From contig CAXNAA020000214.1 of assembly GCA_964200075.2 (NCBI GenBank), positions 1 to 24,265 of the forward strand: DNA of 24,265 bases, given 5' to 3'. This document shows positions 1-8,108 of this stretch, piece by piece (position 1 is the first letter of the stretch; each line of letters begins with the position of its first letter). Under the pieces are notes generated by a model that made no database searches, had not been told where the DNA came from, and saw only the letters and a program-made list of their open reading frames with translations. Origin of the DNA: Sphacelaria rigidula. Taxonomy: Eukaryota > Phaeophyceae > Sphacelariales. The position numbers were made by a program, and so were the translations under genes.

Positions 1-70
1 CGGCTGATGCGCCCACATATTCCGAAAAGGGTAGACTGGCGCCCAGAATAAATGGGACGACAACACACAC
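1..70 (+). mobile_element. 3' tail of a tRNA-derived SINE, cut by the window edge
   Basis: The first 70 bases match 11183-11252 closely: both have CGGCTGATGCGCCCACATAT, then CCGAAA, a GTAG...GGCG block, CAGAATA and ATGGGACGACAACACACAC. At the second site this block follows a tRNA-like head, so this is read as the same element with its head outside the window. The terminal AC run is only a few units here, against about 29 units in the other copy. Identity with the other copy is seen directly; the SINE assignment is inferred from the other copy. Confidence 0.65.
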
Positions 71-190
71 GTACTCCCTGGTATACATCAAAGCTAGAAG
101 TTACGACCCACAACGAGATTCGGGATGGGTTGCTGTGATGGAACACTACTTCTGCTCTCTTCATGACTCTCATTCTTGAATGAACTTGAT

Positions 191-298
191 ATCACATCAC
201 ACCACACCACACCACACCACATCACATCACACCACACCAAACCTCATCACACCGCATCACATAATATTCATCACATCACGTCACATCACAACACACCG
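191..298. repeat. CACAC/ATCAC pentanucleotide-like simple repeat
   Basis: The stretch is built of 5-base units ATCAC and ACCAC with interruptions and has almost no G. The His/Thr-rich reading frame across it comes from the repeat and is not called as a gene. Confidence 0.8.
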
Positions 299-300
299 CA

Positions 301-1866
301 CTGCAACAAAAACATAGTAGACAACTATTTGAATAATATTTTTGATCTCTGGCACGTTTTTGCTGACCCAATGAAACACGTCGTGAACTATACACGACCA
401 CACGAAGCATACGCAGTTCACGTCACTCACCATCACAGAGCTACGTATGTATTGAAAACGAACAGCTGAAACTATCTACACACACCCAATATCCATGATT
501 CGCCACACATGGTGGAAACGTGGATGACAACAAATTTCACGTCTCGAGCACCACACCACGACGAACGAACCTCTGCTTCTTCGCGCAGTGGGCACGAATA
601 GAGGTGCACGCCTGCAAAAACGAATACTAAATAAAATCATGGAAAATGCACGGAACCAACGACGCACACTGAAAGCATGAGCAAAATTCACAGTCACGAA
701 CGAAGATAATAACGACAACAACACGCGCACTCCATCCAGTGATCTAGTGTTCCATCCGTCATCACTGTTGCTACGTACGCCCACCCCTTTCCGTCCTCCT
801 CTATCGTGTCAGAAGGCGGACAAAAGATGCACAGCCCCGCTCCATCTTCACCTGGTGGGTGGGGGTAAAGTGACAACAAAAATAAATGTTCGGTGGCTAC
901 ATTCACTGCATGAGCTAATTGGAAATAGAGATCCATGCGCACGATGAAGATTGCTTCACATCCATACGAACATCTTCAGGATTTATGTATGATGAAGCGA
1001 ACCCCACCACATCTACAGCTGTCACCGAGGTGTTGAAATTTCCACTCATGTACCCAACCAGCGATCCATGCACCCGCTTGGTCGGTCACGCTCACAGCTC
1101 ATCAACAACTATAGCCTCACTGCCCGAACAAACTTTGTGGTGCTGTCGGTGTTTCAAAACTGTGACCATTGCCTGTGTATGCCACAAACCAACACGAGAA
1201 ACAAAGCCACCCAAGCTTGTGTACACTACACAGCAACTCGAAAAAAAAAAGCCCTTCTCGGAACTGTCGTCTGCCCTCCCCTTCCCCGCCCTGTGCACTA
1301 CACGAACCCCTGAGTAATGCTTGGGAAAACGCGAGAAAAACCCTTTCATTCGTTGAAACCTTGACTGCGATGTGGGCTGACTATCCATCCCTGTAGTGTC
1401 AAACACAGTCCGCTTCTCTATTCGATAAGAAGAAAAAACATGAACAGCAACAAGATGGACATGCGTTGTAGTCGAAAACGCCGGAGGACATGAACGAATT
1501 AACAAGGAGGCAAAAAAAAACGGAACCTTTCCGCGGTAGACGAATTCATCACCTCAGATGAAGAGAGGTAAAGCATCAAGAGTGCAAGAGATGGCCTGAG
1601 ATGGCCTTCTCCTCTGGGTGTGCTTCAAAGCTGACAGAGAGTATGTGCCCACCCTGAAGTGAGTACCGGACGCATATCCAAATGCATTTAAAGGATGCAA
1701 GGGAGAACGGATGGCACACTGCAACGACCAACTCTGCGTTCAAGACCCCAGCTGTCTCCTACAAGGGCCACAGAGGGATAGAAGGAAATACCCCAAACTC
1801 CGAATAGATGTAAAAGTGAGGGACGCCAAAAACATTACGATTTCGGACTCCGTTGCACGCAAGGCG
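301..1866. other. Unassigned sequence, no supported gene
   Basis: Both strands have open frames of up to about 137 codons (for example 1505-1092 minus and 919-1317 plus), but they overlap each other, lack ATG at the open end and have compositions like chance frames. No repeat shared with the rest of the window was noticed. An undetected exon cannot be excluded. Confidence 0.4.
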
Positions 1867-1936
1867 TGAACACAGACACAGACAAACAGACACAAAGACA
1901 CACACACTCACACTCACACACACGTACACATACACG
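1867..1936. repeat. CA-rich microsatellite
   Basis: Interrupted CA/CAGA/CTCA units over about 70 bases, ending in CACGTACACATACACG. It gives rise to spurious His/Thr and Val/Cys reading frames on the two strands. Confidence 0.8.
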
Positions 1937-3090
1937 ATTGATCCCACCCCTGAAAACCCAACGCTGCACACCACCCCATATGGTTCGTCCATGCCCATAC
2001 ATATACGTATACAGTCCATATTTAGTTCATTTATTTTTGACAAAACACACGCGAGAAATGACGCGACACATACCGCTTAGTGCAGATGTCGAAGGGGGGG
2101 CTCAACAACAGGAAAATAAAAAGAACGACCCTCCACGGCGCCCGCTCAGCCATAAGCCTCCTCAGAAGTACCGCTCTAGACATCTTCCCAACGATACAGC
2201 TGTTGACGCCACGAGCACCGTAGAGGCCATCGGAGGGACTAAGTTTGTGCAAGAGATATCAGGGTGCGTCATACCCATTGAAAGTACGTTACAGCAACCA
2301 AACCAAAGTACCGGCATGGTCGATGATACCCGCGAAGACACACACCATCTTCTCCACCTGGCAACCCCGCAACATGACACCTAACTTCTCGTATCACACT
2401 CTCGAACATTCGGGAATATCAAACGGTAGACTTGTCTCCTCGCTCCTCTCAGAAATGTAATATAATGTAATATTTTTGCTTATTCGGTCTCCTTACGCAC
2501 TCCTCGATACGCCTCCTGCATTCAAGTGACGCAGCATCCCATGACTAATACCCTGTCCCTTGTTTTCGAGTACATGTCTCTGTGTCGTCAGTCACCCCCC
2601 CAAAATAGCTCAAAGCGTCATTGGACTCCTGAACAGACGATAAGACAATACTAAGTATTACACCACAAGCAGGCCAAGTTCCACGTTAAGGCTGTTGTCT
2701 CCACTCTTACAACATGTCTCCCTCTCGCCTCCCCCCGCTCCCAGAACACGGTCCTCCCATCCACCAAAGAAGCAACAAAGCTGCGACAGAAAGTAATGCG
2801 GAATTATCTGTTGCATCGTCACGCCTATGACCATGATAACGGCCAGTGTCACAACACTAGGTTTACTACCCCGGTGTGTAGCGATCATTGGCGAAATTGC
2901 TTCTTGTGAGGAGGAGGGTTGTCCTCGGTGCGGATGTTGTCCTCCACAGTCACCTGAGGAGTTTTACACCAGAACGGCCAGGGTTGAAGCATCACGATTA
3001 TACGAGCTGCACAGTAGGACCAGCTCGAACGTTTGAGTTGATGAGTCGCAGCGAAAACGAGGATACGACCTCTGAAGATCATGGGGAGGG
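1937..3090. other. Mostly unassigned sequence between the CA repeat and the first R1 copy
   Basis: I see no long gene. It contains a 7-G run (2094-2100), the only 7-C run I found in the window (2595-2601), and one short ATG-started cysteine-rich frame at 2827-3036, listed separately. Confidence 0.4.
2827..3036 (+). CDS. Possible small Cys-rich ORF, function unknown
   Basis: A 69-codon frame with a real ATG. It has a hydrophobic start, then a cluster containing C-E-E-E-G-C-P-R-C-G-C-C, then a charged Glu/Arg-rich end (S-P-E-E-F-Y, R-V-E-A-S-R-L-Y-E-L). The composition is more protein-like than its neighbours, but the length is within chance expectation and a minus-strand frame overlaps it. 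The first seven residues happen to equal the lacZ alpha start (see rejected items). No family is recognised. Confidence 0.2.
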   Translation: MTMITASVTTLGLLPRCVAIIGEIASCEEEGCPRCGCCPPQSPEEFYTRTARVEASRLYELHSRTSSNV

Positions 3091-3404
3091 AAGGGGTGGA
3101 GGTGTACTCATGATCTTGCATGCTATAGCCATACGACCCTTGACCTCGCATCACTACAAAACTGGGACGGAGCACGCCGGGTTTTCGCCGGACCAGGCTC
3201 GCAATCACTAAGCGCGAAGCGTCGCGACGTGTTCGGCAACTCGCATTCGGGATAAGCTGCATCCTGCTAAGATTGTTTGGTCCGTAGCCTACTGATTATC
3301 TTGCACTTGGATAGCAGCCTACACGAAGAGTTGCTTCATTTTTTGGTATTGCCACTTCTAGAGACAGCCACGGCTTATGCACTGCCTCATGGGTGTTTCC
3401 CCAT
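3091..3404 (+). repeat. Dispersed repeat R1, copy 1 (about 310 bp)
   Basis: It aligns along its whole length with 5360-5675. Shared anchors in order: GGTGTACTCATGATCTTGCA, CATACGACC-TTGACCTCGCATC, the block CGCCGGGTTTTCGC, GACCAGGCTCGCAATCA, AGCTGCATCCTGCTAA, CTTGCACT-GGAT, GAGACAG-CACGG and CACTGCCTCATGGGTG. It begins beside a G-rich run and ends near CCAT. No terminal inverted repeat or target duplication was found, so the class is unknown. The minus-strand translation keeps I-A-S-L-V-x-R-K-P-G and M-Q-D-H-E-Y-T in both copies, but this follows from DNA identity and is not evidence of a protein. Confidence 0.75.
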
Positions 3405-3480
3405 CTGGATTGGGGGGAAGGGAGGGGGAGTAAGTCGCGGACGGTATGCTCCGAGATTAATCATCTTAATTGTGTGATGA

Positions 3481-3849
3481 CTACTGTAGCAATAACGAAA
3501 TCTTCTCGGGGGGGGGGAGGGACGATGGGGCGGGGGGACATGTTATTCCTGAGTGAATGACAACAACGAACATAGTTTTGAAGGTAGCGATACCTCGTTG
3601 AAACTCAATAGTTGTGCAGTAGGCGCATGCTACTTCGCCAGCTAGACGCAAGCCTGACATGTATTTGTTGCGCTCATCAGCCACGAACCCAGCGGCAAAT
3701 TGACTTAAGTCAATTTTCCGCTCCACCGACTGGCACGTCGGCACACCATTCCATAAAAATCTCGCCGCAAAAATCATACACAACGGTGGACAACACCCAG
3801 CGTCCAACCACCAGAGTTGACTCGCACAACCCACCACACACATGGACAA
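3481..3849 (-). CDS. Possible downstream exon of the proline-rich gene, unproven
   Basis: An open minus-strand frame of 122 codons lies 3' of the proline-rich exon at 4799-3951. Its middle part (F-V-A-D-E-R-N-K-Y-M-S-G-L-R-L-A-G-E-V-A-C-A-Y) has a protein-like composition. The first third is Cys/Trp-rich and probably comes from the GT-rich repeat, and the last part is Pro-rich. The frame contains the 32-bp inverted repeat at 3691-3722. If the GT donor at 3950 is used, an acceptor somewhere in 3850-3700 would be needed; none stands out. The call rests on position and composition only. Confidence 0.18.
   Translation of the reverse strand: MSMCVVGCASQLWWLDAGCCPPLCMIFAARFLWNGVPTCQSVERKIDLSQFAAGFVADERNKYMSGLRLAGEVACAYCTTIEFQRGIATFKTMFVVVIHSGITCPPAPSSLPPPEKISLLLQ
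3691..3722. repeat. 32-bp near-perfect palindrome
   Basis: The core AAATTGACTTAAGTCAATTT (3697-3716) is a perfect 20-bp palindrome. After one mismatched pair, AGCGG on the left pairs with CCGCT on the right, giving 16-base arms with a single mismatch. It has no loop, so it can form a cruciform. Confidence 0.85.
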
Positions 3850-3861
3850 AACTCGTCCGAC

Positions 3862-3950
3862 GACAACTCACAGATACACACACACGTACACACAACGCAC
3901 GCTTCACATACACACATCCACTGGAGTACGATACACACACGCACACACAC
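3862..3950. repeat. CA/GT-rich microsatellite next to a candidate splice donor
   Basis: Interrupted CA repeats (CACACGTACACACA, ATACACACACGCACACACAC). On the minus strand the repeat begins GTGTGTGTGTGCG right after GAGGAGGAG, so the first GT of the repeat would be the 5' splice site of the proline-rich exon. Confidence 0.75.
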
Positions 3951-4799
3951 CTCCTCCTCGCGAGGGCGCTTCAACGACGACCCTCGCGCAGCAGAAGCTT
4001 CCTCGTCCGAGTTCACATCATTTCCACACGGTAATTCGTGCATGATTGGCCGCCAATACATGCGCCATATTGGCGCGAGGAGTGGTGGCGTATCCGTCTG
4101 TGTTCCTTGCCAATAATACGGAGAGTCGGGCGGCGTGTCTGTTGGTGTTTCTGGCGCGTATGGCGGACCGTCCACGCAAGGCTCATCAGCCAGCATCTGT
4201 GGGTGACCGGGCAGGACATTGACGCCGTTGACCAACCCGCCCGTCTCGGTGAGCAGCGCGCTGGCCGGATCGTTGTCAGCTGGCGGCGTATCGGTCGATA
4301 TCGCCAGCGCATGGGGCGGCGAGCCCGGCGGCGTATCCGCCGGTGTTTCCGGCGCATAGGGCGGGCCATCTACACCGGGCACGTAGGTCAACAGCCATGA
4401 CCCATCAGACGGGCCGTCCATATTGTCCGGGGACCCGTCTGTCTCCGTGGGCAGCGCCCCAGTCGGACCATCTTTCGGTGGATGCGAAGGTGGCGACGAT
4501 GGCGAAAGTGCTAGCGGACCCCGAGAACGGAGTCCACAAGGTGGAGAATGCACCGGCGGAGGGTAGGTCTGAGCTATCATTCGGCGAATGATGGGAGCAT
4601 CCTCCTCGAGCATTTGGCGAATGATGCGAGTATACTCATCGCTCCTTGTGGGGCGCGCCCGCTTGAACCCCGGGTGCCGCGGGCTATCACTGAAGGCGGC
4701 CGATTTGTTGTCGTCCCCGTCATTTTCGCTAGGGCAGGGGTCGCTTTGTTCTTTGCCGCGAGGGAGTAACACGGGGACGGGACTCGGTGGCAATGCGAC
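3951..4799 (-). CDS. Proline-rich exon-like reading frame, function unknown
   Basis: This is a 283-codon open stretch with no usable ATG at its 5' end; it is open back to a TGA near 4838. A good 3' splice site, CACCACAG after a C/T-rich tract, ends at 4800, and a candidate donor GAG/GTGTGT lies at 3951/3950. Both borders fall on codon boundaries, so this reads as a phase 0-0 internal exon. The product starts basic and acidic, then has a short repeated helix-like motif (I-I-R-Q-M-L-E-E-D-A-P-I-I-R-R-M-I). It continues as a long Pro/Asp/Thr region with two copies of V-D-G-P-P-Y-A-P-E-T-P (4373-4327 and 4175-4129, 198 bp apart) and ends K-R-P-R-E-E-E, which could be a nuclear signal. It is probably disordered. 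I do not recognise a family. Confidence 0.45.
4129..4373 (-). repeat. 198-bp-period internal repeat inside the proline-rich frame
   Basis: Two diverged units start with V-D-G-P-P-Y-A-P-E-T-P-x-D-T-P-P and are followed by a D-T-P-P motif. The period, measured from the matching blocks at 4327-4373 and 4129-4175, is 198 bp (66 codons). Many differences are at third codon positions (for example GTA/GTG, GCG/GCC), as expected if the region is or was translated on the minus strand. Confidence 0.6.
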
Positions 4800-5249
4800 C
4801 TGTGGTGTAGTGGAATGCCGGGACCGAAAGGGGTGAGGAAGGGATCAAGAGGGGCCCACGGGGAAAATCTTACATTCCTGGGCAGCTGACTGAGTGTTTG
4901 GATAACTATGTGACTTACTTACTGACATACTCACTGCCTGTCAACAACAAATCTAGCGCTCTACATATGCGGGGACAGAATCACGAAGACACGAGCAGGT
5001 TCGGCAATCGGTTTGAGCATTACCCGGCGAGTGGCGCAGTTGAGTTGGGCACTGCCCTGCCTCTGTCCCTCGTCTTCTTCTCCATCTTCGTCGCAGTCTC
5101 GAAGACGTTTAACGCTTGAGCGATGGCGTTCGTCAATCATTCTAAGCTGGCCCGATTCACCGTGACAGTTTCTAGCTGCAAAACCGTCGAAGCCGTCGCT
5201 GATACCTGCCGGGAAAGCGAGGAGATGGGAGGAACCGCCGAACATGAAG

Positions 5250-5267
5250 CTCCAAACATGTTTGGAG
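5250..5267. repeat. 18-bp perfect palindrome
   Basis: CTCCAAACATGTTTGGAG is its own reverse complement, with no spacer. It lies about 90 bp upstream of R1 copy 2. It could be a protein-binding site or chance. Confidence 0.8.
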
Positions 5268-5359
5268 TGTGTAACGATTTGCCATACTTATGCCGCTCAG
5301 AGGTCAAGATGAAATCGACCGTTTAGGTGACAGATTGCAGTGACGGAATCTACCTGGAA

Positions 5360-5675
5360 GGGGGGCAGGGGTGTACTCATGATCTTGCATACCGTAGTCA
5401 TATGACCATTGACCTCGCATCTCCACAACGCCAGTACGGAGCGCGCCGGGTTTTCGCTGGACCAGGCTCGCAATCAAGTGCCACGCGCAAAGCACCGTGA
5501 TGTGTTCGGTGAATTTCGTGACGACTGAGCTGCATCCTGCTAAATGTTTTCGGCCGGAAGCGTACTGACCATCTTGCACTAGGATGACAGCCTTGAATGA
5601 GCTGCTTCATTTTCTAGTATCGCCCTTTACAGAGACAGTCACGGGTTCCACACTGCCTCATGGGTGCCTCACCAT
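5360..5675 (+). repeat. Dispersed repeat R1, copy 2
   Basis: Same orientation as copy 1 at 3091-3404 and colinear over about 315 bp, with small indels. The divergence is visible by eye and spread evenly, so the insertions are not recent. It begins after a G-run, as copy 1 does, and ends at CACTGCCTCATGGGTG-CCAT. Confidence 0.75.
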
Positions 5676-5884
5676 TTAAACAAATACGTAGTCTGATCAC
5701 CCCCTTGGTGCGGAATTCAGTTCCTCCCACCAGGCACACTAGCTCGACCACCATCATGATCACCACAGAGAAAAAAAAAGCAAGCGCGTCAGAAAAACAG
5801 CAACCTGGTTGCCTAGCTCAAGCAGTGAACGGCGTGTTCTACCGCGTCACTGCCAACCGACGCCAACCCCACAGGGGGCCCCCA

Positions 5885-5932
5885 CCCCTACAAAGCCGGG
5901 ACGGGGCACGCCGGGTTTTCGCCGAACCATGC
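5885..5932 (+). repeat. R1 fragment
   Basis: Only the middle of R1 is present: CTACAAA-GGGACGG-GCACGCCGGGTTTTCGCC, then G-ACCA-GCT. The flanks do not continue the match. It lies 210 bp downstream of copy 2. Confidence 0.6.
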
Positions 5933-6118
5933 TGGGGGATGTAGCAATTGAACCAAGAATGATAGCATGAAAAAACAGAGAGGAATCGGATGTTGTCGTG
6001 TTCCGAAGGATGTCGAAAACACATGCCGAAGCGGAGATATACGGGGTTTGTAGACGTTTTACACATCTCCGAGTGAAAATAATCGAGTTGTTGTTTCGGT
6101 TCTCGGTACGCTTTCCTC

Positions 6119-6142
6119 TACAAAATACAAAATACAAAATAC
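6119..6142. repeat. (TACAAAA)n heptanucleotide repeat
   Basis: Three perfect TACAAAA units followed by TACAA. Confidence 0.85.
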
Positions 6143-6282
6143 AAGACATCAACGATCACCCAACGACCAAAAAATGAATAATGTATCGGTAACGCAGTAA
6201 ATTGACCCATGAAATACTCAAGTCAATCTACATATGAATCAACACTCAAGGCAATCATTGAGTTGGATATGCATCGACAAAT

Positions 6283-6408
6283 TCACCATTTCTTGTTGCC
6301 CGCATTATCGTTTGCCATGTCCTCTGCGTGCGGTTGGTGTGTTGCGATCCCGGCCATATTCATCCAAGAATAGCAAGTATCAAGAATGATACGACGGGAA
6401 ATAGCCAT
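6283..6408 (-). CDS. Short overlapping frame 3 of the 7085-6283 gene chain
   Basis: An ATG-started 41-codon frame whose ATG overlaps the stop of the preceding frame as TGATG (6410-6406). The product begins M-A-I-S-R-R-I-I-L-D-T-C-Y-S-W, continues with H-Q-P-H-A-E-D-M-A and ends in N-K-K-W. The mix of residues is protein-like for an isolated frame. It may be a separate small protein, a piece of the upstream gene shifted by an indel, or chance. No family is recognised. Confidence 0.3.
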   Translation of the reverse strand: MAISRRIILDTCYSWMNMAGIATHQPHAEDMANDNAGNKKW

Positions 6409-6530
6409 CAAAGATCCACAACTGTTCTTTCATGTACAAACGACAACAACACACCCGCTAAACGTTCGCTCGTGCAGTAGGGACACGTCTGGTTTTCGTC
6501 ACAGATAGAGCAAGGGGACAAGTATTTCAT
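6408..6530 (-). CDS. Short zinc-ribbon-like frame 2 of the gene chain
   Basis: An ATG-started frame of 40 codons. Its ATG overlaps the TGA of the preceding frame (ATGA, 6530-6527). It contains C-S-I-C-D-E-N-Q-T-C-P-Y-C, that is CxxC-x5-CxxC, the spacing of a small zinc knuckle or ribbon, followed by a helix-like stretch (S-E-R-L-A-G-V-L-L-S-F-V-H-E-R). The frame upstream of the ATG is open only to a TGA about eight codons back. Four cysteines in that spacing in 40 residues is suggestive of selection, not proof. It may be the C-terminal domain of the gene at 7085-6527, reached by a frameshift or an unseen splice. Confidence 0.35.
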   Translation of the reverse strand: MKYLSPCSICDENQTCPYCTSERLAGVLLSFVHERTVVDL

Positions 6531-7085
6531 CGGATCGCAACCGCTGCCGGATCAACCTCGACGCCTGTCTCCTCTGGTTCCATCTGCCCATTTCTTGTGT
6601 TGTATTCGGACATTCGGGATTGAGGCACAATCGCCAGCTCAAGGTCACCACCCTGACTAAGCGGCTTTCCGGTTGTACTTCCTCGATAAAAGGACAAGGA
6701 TTTGTTGACTCCGTATCGAAATTCTAAAAGAGCATACCACAACATCGTACCATGTAATGTGGTGTTGAGATTCATCGTGCCAGTCCCTCCATTTCCAACT
6801 GCCTTGAGGTAGGTTTGAGTCATTCTCATCATTTGTTCAACCAAGTCGTGAAATGTCAAATATAGACACCGTGGGTACCAGCTTACTACTCTTGAATCCA
6901 TAGTGTGCTACTTGAATAGAAGTACCAGCGATAGAAGTAGTACGGAAGCGCTGGCGTTACCTGTCGCCGAAATGTCCAGCAGCACGTCCCCGATCCAGAA
7001 TGATGGACACCAAACTCGATTTTGCAAAAACCGACAGAATCAAGTCAACGATTGACCCTATGAGTGGCCCAACATGGACAACCAT
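6527..7085 (-). CDS. Spliced two-exon gene candidate, function unknown
   Basis: Exon 1 runs from the ATG at 7085 to 6961. The intron is 6960-6891 (70 nt, GACAG/GTAACG donor, GGATTCAAG acceptor). Exon 2 is 6890-6527. The joined frame is 163 codons including the stop, exactly in phase. Exon 1 encodes a hydrophobic start (V-G-P-L-I-G-S-I-V-D-L-I-L-S-V-F-A), possibly a signal anchor; the frame is also open upstream to a TAA near 7172, so an earlier exon is possible. Exon 2 has a balanced composition, with F-H-D-L-V-E-Q-M-M-R-M near its start, H-G-T-M-L-W-Y-A-L-L-E-F-R-Y-G in the middle and an acidic tail (M-E-P-E-E-T-G-V-E-V-D). Without splicing, exon 2 can also start at the ATG at 6901. I recognise no family. 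Confidence 0.5.
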
Positions 7086-7180
7086 GCATCGTAGATATTT
7101 GATCAAATGAACTTGATGCTGATTCAACAGACGGATGAGCAAGTCTGGACTCTTGACTGGTCCAAATTATCACCAACTAC

Positions 7181-7342
7181 TGCTCGGACCGTTCGTTGGG
7201 GCTACGGCTCGACCACCATGCTCACTTCCTCGTCCACCTCAGAATCGATGCTCTCGGCTTTGCCGTCAGCTCTGCCCCTGACCTCCGCTTATGCTGCTGC
7301 ATCTACGATATTCTCTGATAGCGGTGGAGGCGCTGTTGTTGC
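7181..7342 (+). repeat. Plus-strand arm of an inverted duplication of coding-like sequence
   Basis: This 162-bp segment matches the reverse complement of 7476-7640. Read on the plus strand it gives T-S-S-S-T-S-E-S, then L-P-S-A-L-P-L-T-S-A-Y-A-A, then S-D-S-G-G-G-A. The other arm read on the minus strand gives S-S-S-S-T-S-E-S, L-P-S-T-P-P-L-T-S-V-Y-A-A and S-D-D-G-G-S-A. A 6-bp length difference near the start shifts the frame briefly and then restores it. Confidence 0.65.
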
Positions 7343-7405
7343 GGAAATGCGTGCAGTATCAAACGACAAAATCTCAGGCCTCGGGAGCAAGCTACTTCGA
7401 CTCAC

Positions 7406-8108
7406 CACAGCCGGGAGATGACACAGAGGTCGGACGAGCGACAGGAGCAGCAGGGTCCGACTGCGGCGACGGGAACGCGACAGAACCAGCAGCACTACCA
7501 CCGTCATCAGAGAGCAATGGAGATGGAGCCGCGTAAACCGAAGTCAGGGGCGGAGTGGACGGCAGAGTCGCGACAGTCGATTCGGAGGTAGACGACGAAG
7601 AGCATGGTGGTCGAGCCGTAGCCGCGACGGTCCGAGCAGCAGTAGAACCAGACAGTGAAGCATCGGGGGCCGCTGCCATCGCACCGGATGACCCAGCACT
7701 ACCGGCTGCTGAACTGGACGAAGCAGCAGCAGCAGCAGCAGCAGCAGTAGCAGCAGCTACAGGAGCAACAGCGGTAGTGGTGGCGGCTGGAGTGAGACGC
7801 GTACATGGCGCCAACGCGTGGCTGACCCGGCCACCGCTGCCTCCCGCCGGGGAGACGAGGTGTTGGGGGGGGTCCAACCGTGCAGGCGGCGGCGATGGTT
7901 GCGGCGGAAGGGGATCCATGCCCTTGGCCTGCGGCAAGGCGGTGTTCGCGGTGTGCTCCATAGCACCCTGAGCGAGGTGTTGGGGGGGGTTCGACCGTGC
8001 AGGCGGCGGCGATGGTTGCGGCGGAGGGGGATCCATGCCCTTGGCCTGCGGCAAGGCGTTGTTCGCGGTGTGCTCCATTGCACCCTGGGCGACGACGACC
8101 TGCTCCAC
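7406..8108 (-). CDS. Ala/Pro/Ser-rich exon-like frame, function unknown
   Basis: The minus frame is open from above 8237 down to a TAG at 7392. Within it a candidate acceptor (AAATCGCAG, ending at 8109) and a strong donor (TGTG/GTGAGT at 7406/7405) mark out this 703-nt exon. The ATG-less open end supports splicing. The product has two tandem 39-residue units (A-Q-G-A-M-E-H-T-A-N then a P-rich stretch, from 7857-8090), a G/R linker, a run of about eight Ala encoded by GCT/GCA repeats, then a Ser/Thr/Ala-rich segment also present inverted at 7181-7342. It is low complexity and probably disordered. The alternative is an unspliced 281-codon frame from a non-ATG start. G/C-rich triplet bias inflates open frames here, so coding is not certain. 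Confidence 0.4.
7476..7640 (-). repeat. Minus-strand arm of the inverted duplication
   Basis: Partner of 7181-7342, separated from it by 133 bp. The arms share GCTCGGACCGT, GGCTACGGCTCGACCACCAT, a block around GAATCGA and CTCTGAT. Divergence is high enough that the hairpin would be imperfect. Confidence 0.65.
7722..7756. repeat. (AGC)n trinucleotide repeat
   Basis: About eight perfect AGC units followed by a broken continuation (TAGCAGCAGC). It codes for poly-Ala in the minus-strand frame of the 8108-7406 exon. Confidence 0.85.
7857..8090. repeat. 117-bp tandem duplication (2 units)
   Basis: Units 7857-7973 and 7974-8090 differ at only a few positions (for example GGTCCAACC against GTTCGACC, GCGGTG against GCGTTG). 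The period of 117 bp is 39 codons, so the minus-strand frame survives. The near-identity implies a recent duplication. Confidence 0.9.

Noticed and set aside
919-1317. A 132-codon plus frame with a Cys/His cluster.
   Set aside because: It opens at TTG, overlaps another plus frame and a minus frame of equal length, and has no motif spacing typical of zinc fingers.
1866-2384. A 172-codon plus-strand frame.
   Set aside because: The start is made of the CA microsatellite and it lacks a coding-like composition or a credible ATG context.
2827-2850. ATGACCATGATAACGGCCAG resembles the lacZ alpha start and M13 primer region of cloning vectors.
   Set aside because: The match is short and imperfect, the following bases do not continue into lacZ or a polylinker, and the flanks are like the rest of the window. 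Treated as coincidence.
6650-6700. F-Y-R-G in exon 2 as an ADP-ribosyltransferase-like signature.
   Set aside because: One short motif only; the downstream Ser-Thr-Ser and Glu-x-Glu motifs expected for that family are not present.
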